Assembly (NCBI GenBank): GCA_017480325.1
Contig: JAFVAY010000012.1
Coordinates: forward strand, 87,816 to 151,815
Origin: Clostridiales bacterium
GTDB lineage: Bacteria; Bacillota; Clostridia; Saccharofermentanales; Saccharofermentanaceae
DNA length: 64,000 nt
Reading direction: 5' to 3'
Positions 59,931 through 64,000 of this stretch are shown piece by piece. The notes below the pieces were generated by a model that was not told the DNA's origin, ran no database searches, and saw only the letters and a list, made by a program, of their open reading frames with translations. Within the stretch, counting starts at the first letter, position 1. Each line of letters starts with the position of its first letter. The position numbers and the translations under genes were made by a program.

Positions 59931-61067
59931 CTACTCCTTATCAAAGGTCTTGGCTACAGTCTCAAGCAGGTCTCTGATCTTAAGATGCTGAGGACAAACT
60001 CTCTCACACATACCGCACTTAATGCAGTCCGAAGCCTTACCGTGACCGTCTCCTATTAGAACGTTCTCATAATAGAAGGATGAATTCCAGTTATGAAAAG
60101 CTTCATGAGAATTAAGTGCGGCGAACATATCCGGGATCCTGATCCCCATAGGACAGCTGCTCTCCTCAATGCAGTATTTACAGGCAGTACAAGGGATCAG
60201 ATTTAACCCCTTGAATATATCACATACCTTCTGAACGGCTTCCTTCTCCCTGTCATCAAGAGGCTTAAAGTCCTGCATGGAGCTGATGTTATCGAGCATC
60301 TGATCCATATTACTCATGCCGGAGAGCACCATAGTCATATTGGGAAAGCCTGCCGCGAATCTTAATGCATAGCTGGCGTTACTTCCGCCGTTAAGCTCAC
60401 GTAATACCTTGTCAGCTTCCTGAGGAAGATTAACGAGGCTTCCGCCCTTAACGGGCTCCATAACGACAACGGGTTTACCGTATTTCTCGCACACCTCATA
60501 TACCTTACGGCCCTCAACGGTCGCATCCTCATAATCCAGGTAATTAAGCTGTATCTGAACGATCTCAATCTCAGGATGCTCAGATAGGATCATATCCAGC
60601 ACCTCGGCTTTATCGTGGAAGGACAGACCGAAATGCTTGATAAGGCCCTCTTCCTTGAAGCCGTAAGCCGTCTCATAAGCCTGACAGCGCTTATACTTCT
60701 GGTAGTTATTCCTGTCCTGCGCATGCATAAGGTAGAAGTCAAAGTAGTCGACTCCACACCACTCAAGCTGCTTCTCGAAGAAAGGTCTGATATCCTCCTT
60801 AGACTTAAAAAAAGGATCTGTAAGCTTATTAGTAAGCAGGAATTCGCTCCTGTCATGCCTTCTCGAGACGCAATCCCTTATAGCAATCTCGGAGCTACCA
60901 CCATGATAGCCATGAGCGGTATCAAAATAATTAAAGCCCGCTTCTATAAAGGCATCCGCCATCCTATTGAAATGATCGTAATCTATCTTCCCCTCGCTCA
61001 TGGGAAGTCTCATGCAGCCGAAGCCGAAGTTACCGTGTATCTCAGGGAAAAAACTGTTAACGATCAT
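59931..61067 (-). CDS. aldo/keto reductase with C-terminal 4Fe-4S domain
   Basis: 378 residues. AKR barrel with FDTAHGYHGGSSE (Asp, Tyr), TNKL (Lys) and YLMHAQD (His). The C-terminal ferredoxin-like part (about 290-375) has CTACKYCIEESSCPMGI and CIKCGMCERVCPQHL for two clusters. This class reduces substrates with electrons from Fe-S centres as well as NAD(P)H. Six bp upstream of the DUF5104-like gene. Confidence 0.92.
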   Translation of the reverse strand: MIVNSFFPEIHGNFGFGCMRLPMSEGKIDYDHFNRMADAFIEAGFNYFDTAHGYHGGSSEIAIRDCVSRRHDRSEFLLTNKLTDPFFKSKEDIRPFFEKQLEWCGVDYFDFYLMHAQDRNNYQKYKRCQAYETAYGFKEEGLIKHFGLSFHDKAEVLDMILSEHPEIEIVQIQLNYLDYEDATVEGRKVYEVCEKYGKPVVVMEPVKGGSLVNLPQEADKVLRELNGGSNASYALRFAAGFPNMTMVLSGMSNMDQMLDNISSMQDFKPLDDREKEAVQKVCDIFKGLNLIPCTACKYCIEESSCPMGIRIPDMFAALNSHEAFHNWNSSFYYENVLIGDGHGKASDCIKCGMCERVCPQHLKIRDLLETVAKTFDKE

Positions 61068-61110
61068 GTATTTCTCCTCATACTCCTTTTCTGTTAATTA
61101 TATAACTTAA

Positions 61111-61560
61111 TTAGAACAAACCCCTGGATTTGCAGAAATAAACAGCTATACCGACGGCAGCGATCACCAGAACAAAGCCTATTATTGAGCCTGCCATACT
61201 AACCTTGGAATCATAGAGGTATTTGGTGCAGTTATTGTTGGGATCATCGGGGTCATAGCAGACCTTCTGATGCTTCTTATCCCAGATCGCACCCGAGCCC
61301 TCACCGTGGCCCTTATAGGTTTTACCGTCAACCTCAAACTCATAGGAGATGTAGCACTTAAGCTCTACGGTCTCATCCTCGCCGCTGTTCCGGCGCTTCT
61401 CCACCATTCTGCGGCTTAGGACCTTGGCATCTGCCCGCCCGGTCATACTCTTATATAGCTTACGTTCGGCACCTCTGCGAATGAAGCTTATAATTCCTGA
61501 CAGAACACTAATTATAACAACTAATACAATAGCAATAATAAGCTTAGAACTATTCATCAT
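61111..61560 (-). CDS. DUF3592-like membrane protein
   Basis: 149 residues: helices at about 6-26 and 122-143 flank a beta domain ELKCYISYEFEVDGKTYKGHGEG ... VCYDPDDPNNNC, the pattern of DUF3592 proteins (Y-D-P-x-x-P). Role unknown. GGAGGGAATAG precedes the ATG; it is 27 bp after the SulP gene. Confidence 0.75.
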   Translation of the reverse strand: MMNSSKLIIAIVLVVIISVLSGIISFIRRGAERKLYKSMTGRADAKVLSRRMVEKRRNSGEDETVELKCYISYEFEVDGKTYKGHGEGSGAIWDKKHQKVCYDPDDPNNNCTKYLYDSKVSMAGSIIGFVLVIAAVGIAVYFCKSRGLF

Positions 61561-61587
61561 CTATTCCCTCCTCTGCCATACGATTAA

Positions 61588-63621
61588 TTATAGCAGATGT
61601 TCTCTTATAACCTTACGGCGCTTATCTATCAGGGTTGTCAGTTCTTCGATATCGATATCCTTAAGAATCTTTGAATCAGGTTCATTCTTAAGGTATTCCT
61701 CAAGCCTCTCAAGTATCTCATCCTCATCCGTATAAGACAGGCGCCCCCACGAGCTTCTGCGCTCAATGGATACAAGATCATCGATCGTTGTAACCTGACC
61801 GTTCTTCGATAAGTTCTCTATTATCGATCTAAGAAGCCTGTCCTTGATAGCCGGAGCCTCATTACCGAACGCCCATTCGATCTCTGCATTATGACCTCCC
61901 AGAAGGGTCGCTGCGGCATTATTAGATTCCTCTGTTACCGATTGATCATTCTCAGGCGTATCATATTCGTATGGTGCGTGTATATGGGCTGCTCTGAAGG
62001 CGGTATCGACAGTTAGTCTTACGTTTCCTAGTGTCACTAGCTCGCCTGCGCCGTAGCGTCTTAACTCATCATTAACCTCGCCATCATGCTCCGTCATGAA
62101 GAAAAAGATATCACGCTTCGCCAGCTTCTCGCGTAAAGCCTTAAGACGATCAGCAGCAGTAATATCAATACTCGAGATGCCACTGCCGTATACGATGACG
62201 ATCTTAGTATCCGGGCGGATTGCATTCTCGATATCGGAGACGAATGTATCCACGTTCGCGAAGAAGATGTTGCCGCCGAACCTGTAGATGACGGCATGCT
62301 TGACCGGCACCGCATTCTTGTTACGTTTAAGAGAGTAGAAGCCGTCTCTTCCCGGGATCACACCCATGAAGCTTCTCGGAGGAGTAATATTGCTTATTAT
62401 CACGGAGATAAAGGACAGGATAACGCCGATTAGAACGCCGTAGATAGTTCCGAACAGAAGCACTCCCGCCATGGCTGCGATGAATATGAGAAAATCTTTT
62501 TTACTGCACTTAATAAGCCTCCCGGCCAAGTGGAACTCGCATGCCGACAGAAGCGCAGCAACCACTATTCCGGTAAGGATCGGCACAGGAAGATAGCCTA
62601 TGAATCCGGTACAGAAAAGAAGTATCACAGCCATCGATATACTTGCCGATACTGACATTATCTGAGATTTACAACCGAACTGCCGAACGATAGACGTTCT
62701 GGACACGCTGGCATTGACAGGACAACAGCCGAGCACTGAGGCCGAGAAATTAGCAATAGAGTATGCAAGCACCTCGCGATTGCTGTCAAGATCGTAACCG
62801 TCGTTTATGGCGTTTTGCCTTGATGCAAGAAGAGTTTCCGACATAATTACAAGAGCAATGGTAAGAGAACCTATCAGGATATCGGGCATAGTTCCTAGAT
62901 CGAATATAAATGGTTTGGGAAGAGGAAGTCCGCCCTCAACTGAAGGAAGAAGCTTAACTCCCGCAGATGTAATAGGAGTATAAACAGTAATCGCAGCACC
63001 GATCGCGATCATGACAACAGACATGGGAAGCTTCGGAATAAATCTTCGTGCTGTCAGAATAATCACGACAGTAGCGATGCCGAGGGCAAATGACGCCGGA
63101 TTAAATGCCGGAAGTTGCTCCCAGATATGTAACAGAAGCTCAGTCAGCTCTCCTGTTCCCGGGGCTCCGCCGAAGAGCTTCGGGACCTGTATCAGAATGA
63201 TCTCGATGCATATACCTGTGATAAATCCGCCCATTACAGGAGTTGCTATGTACTTGACCGCTCTGCCAGCCCTCGCGAATCTGAATATCAGAAGCCAGAC
63301 TGCAACGCATAAAGTAATCACGGGAACAGTACGGACGGCCTCTTCACTCTCGGATACGATCTGTAAGGATGCGAGCAAGCCGCCTGTAAGTGCAGCCGGC
63401 GCCGCATCAACACCAAATACAAAATCCTTGGATGTCGTAAGAAGTCCGTATACCAATATAGGAATCAGAGAGCCATACAAGCCATAGATCATAGGAAGTC
63501 CGGATATCTGCGCATAACCCATGGATATCGGGATAGACACCAAAGCGACAATTATCCCCGACAGAACATCCTTCAGTATATATTTGGCCTTATACCCCTC
63601 AGGAAGTATCCCGCTTCGCAT
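61588..63621 (-). CDS. SulP-family anion transporter with STAS domain
   Basis: 677 residues. Membrane domain of about 12-14 helices (10-430) with the SulP signature ISMGYAQISGLPMIYGLYGSLIP and ANFSASVLGCCPVNASVSRTS. STAS domain about 445-545 (IVIVYGSGISSIDITAADRLKALREKL), and a further ~110-residue helical extension, longer than usual for the family, ending in a charged helix. It moves sulfate, bicarbonate or dicarboxylates. First gene of the minus-strand run. Confidence 0.92.
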   Translation of the reverse strand: MRSGILPEGYKAKYILKDVLSGIIVALVSIPISMGYAQISGLPMIYGLYGSLIPILVYGLLTTSKDFVFGVDAAPAALTGGLLASLQIVSESEEAVRTVPVITLCVAVWLLIFRFARAGRAVKYIATPVMGGFITGICIEIILIQVPKLFGGAPGTGELTELLLHIWEQLPAFNPASFALGIATVVIILTARRFIPKLPMSVVMIAIGAAITVYTPITSAGVKLLPSVEGGLPLPKPFIFDLGTMPDILIGSLTIALVIMSETLLASRQNAINDGYDLDSNREVLAYSIANFSASVLGCCPVNASVSRTSIVRQFGCKSQIMSVSASISMAVILLFCTGFIGYLPVPILTGIVVAALLSACEFHLAGRLIKCSKKDFLIFIAAMAGVLLFGTIYGVLIGVILSFISVIISNITPPRSFMGVIPGRDGFYSLKRNKNAVPVKHAVIYRFGGNIFFANVDTFVSDIENAIRPDTKIVIVYGSGISSIDITAADRLKALREKLAKRDIFFFMTEHDGEVNDELRRYGAGELVTLGNVRLTVDTAFRAAHIHAPYEYDTPENDQSVTEESNNAAATLLGGHNAEIEWAFGNEAPAIKDRLLRSIIENLSKNGQVTTIDDLVSIERRSSWGRLSYTDEDEILERLEEYLKNEPDSKILKDIDIEELTTLIDKRRKVIREHLL

Positions 63622-63734
63622 CTTATTCCCCTTTGTGATTAATAGAATTATTATAGCATCAGTCCTTATCCATAAATAAACTTGGACGAATGATTATAAT
63701 CAATCGCTCCGTCCTGGGACCACAAGGAGCACAT
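63622..63734. other. SulP upstream region
   Basis: Contains a minus-strand TATAAT (63650-63655) without a good -35, and a perfect TGATTATAATCA palindrome (63691-63702), a possible SulP operator. Nothing else recognised. Confidence 0.4.
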
Positions 63735-63785
63735 CATAAGAAACAAATGCAGGATTTTTTCGGAATCCTGCGCTTGTTTCTTATG
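63735..63785. terminator. 51-nt hairpin with 22-bp arms
   Basis: CATAAGAAACAA, 2 mismatched nt, GCAGGATT, 7-nt loop, AATCCTGC, 2 nt, TTGTTTCTTATG; an eight-T run begins 8 nt beyond the right arm. It isolates the transposase from upstream transcription or marks the insertion-sequence boundary. Confidence 0.75.
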
Positions 63786-63826
63786 AATCTCATTTTTTTT
63801 GGATTTTGCTTAGATTTATGTGAAAC

Positions 63827-63861
63827 GTGTATGTATTTTGGTATTCGTAATCGTAAAATAC
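63827..63861. repeat. 35-nt sequence shared with 25616-25650
   Basis: Inverted copy, 33 of 35 bases identical. GTATTTT and AAAATAC arms flank a conserved 15-nt loop. Lies 71 bp before the transposase start. Confidence 0.8.
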
Positions 63862-63931
63862 TGGAATGATAACGTTTAAGTAGAGTCGTTAAACTCACAA
63901 CGAGATTATATAATGATAACGAGGTGAGAAA

Positions 63932-64000
63932 ATGAATTACGACAATGAATTCAGACAACAGGCAGTAGCTTTATCCGATGAGATTGGACCCAAGAAAGCA
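63932..64000 (+). mobile_element. IS3-type transposase OrfA, N-terminus only
   Basis: The first 23 codons read MNYDNEFRQQAVALSDEIGP then KKA, the beginning of an HTH_Tnp_1 (IS3/IS911) OrfA, with GAGGTGAGAAA as ribosome binding site. The rest lies outside the window. Confidence 0.8.

Overview
The window looks like a chromosomal segment of a Gram-positive anaerobe of the class Clostridia (gut or rumen type); I cannot place the family. The evidence is AGGAGG-type ribosome binding sites, strong TTGACA-N17-TATAAT promoters, an AgrC-like GHKL kinase paired with a LytTR regulator, ATC-hydrolase family proteins, and many small accessory genes under TetR/LysR/MarR regulators. There is no rRNA, tRNA, CRISPR array or prophage. 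Both ends cut a gene: a DMT transporter on the left and an IS3-type transposase on the right.

Layout. 0-9.4 kb: alpha/beta hydrolases, each next to a TetR regulator, a Cys/Met-metabolism PLP enzyme and an acetyltransferase. 9.4-12.4 kb: MacB-like ABC ATPase plus FtsX permease. 12.4-15.7 kb: LysR regulator divergent from metE. 15.7-19.5 kb: hydrolases and a MATE pump with an attenuator-like leader. 19.5-31.4 kb: metQ remnant, SPFH/zinc-ribbon protein, flavin reductase, SDR, hydrolases, two ATC/B3-4 type genes and a four-gene hydrolase/membrane operon. 31.4-37 kb: copper-type HMA-SafE-cupredoxin protein with a DUF2318 partner, then a MarR-controlled peroxide/electrophile operon (nitroreductase, glutathione peroxidase, flavodoxin, aldo-keto reductase). 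37-41 kb: lipoprotein, LytTR regulator, GHKL kinase. 41.5-52.6 kb: CPBP protease, SGNH hydrolase, methyltransferase, HIT protein, YeiH exporter, SDR, AKR. 52.6-64 kb: an almost unbroken minus-strand run (heterodimeric ABC exporter, broken TrmH methyltransferase, zinc-ribbon/ATC-hydrolase operon, SulP transporter), then the insertion sequence.

Three signals go beyond ordinary annotation. (1) Phased inverted-repeat arrays: eight 9-bp half-sites alternate CTATACCAA / TTGGTATAG with a 52-53 bp period (five helical turns) at 4300-4494 and 27567-27760. A diverged copy with identical geometry sits at 41118-41308 and an AT-rich candidate at 7598-7785. Only the half-sites are conserved, and the gene context differs each time, so this looks like a stand-alone DNA element. 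(2) A regulon: seven promoters share GTTAG-N6-CTAAC placed 9 nt (once 10) upstream of a perfect TATAAT. They drive hydrolase, methyltransferase, SDR, acetyltransferase and related membrane-protein genes spread over 45 kb. (3) Extensive gene decay: remnants or broken copies of metQ, a GGDEF cyclase, a SAM methyltransferase, TrmH (one in-frame TAG), an alpha/beta hydrolase and a frameshifted membrane protein.

All positions and motifs were read by eye from the sequence. Family names rest on recognised motifs and remembered family features, not on database searches.
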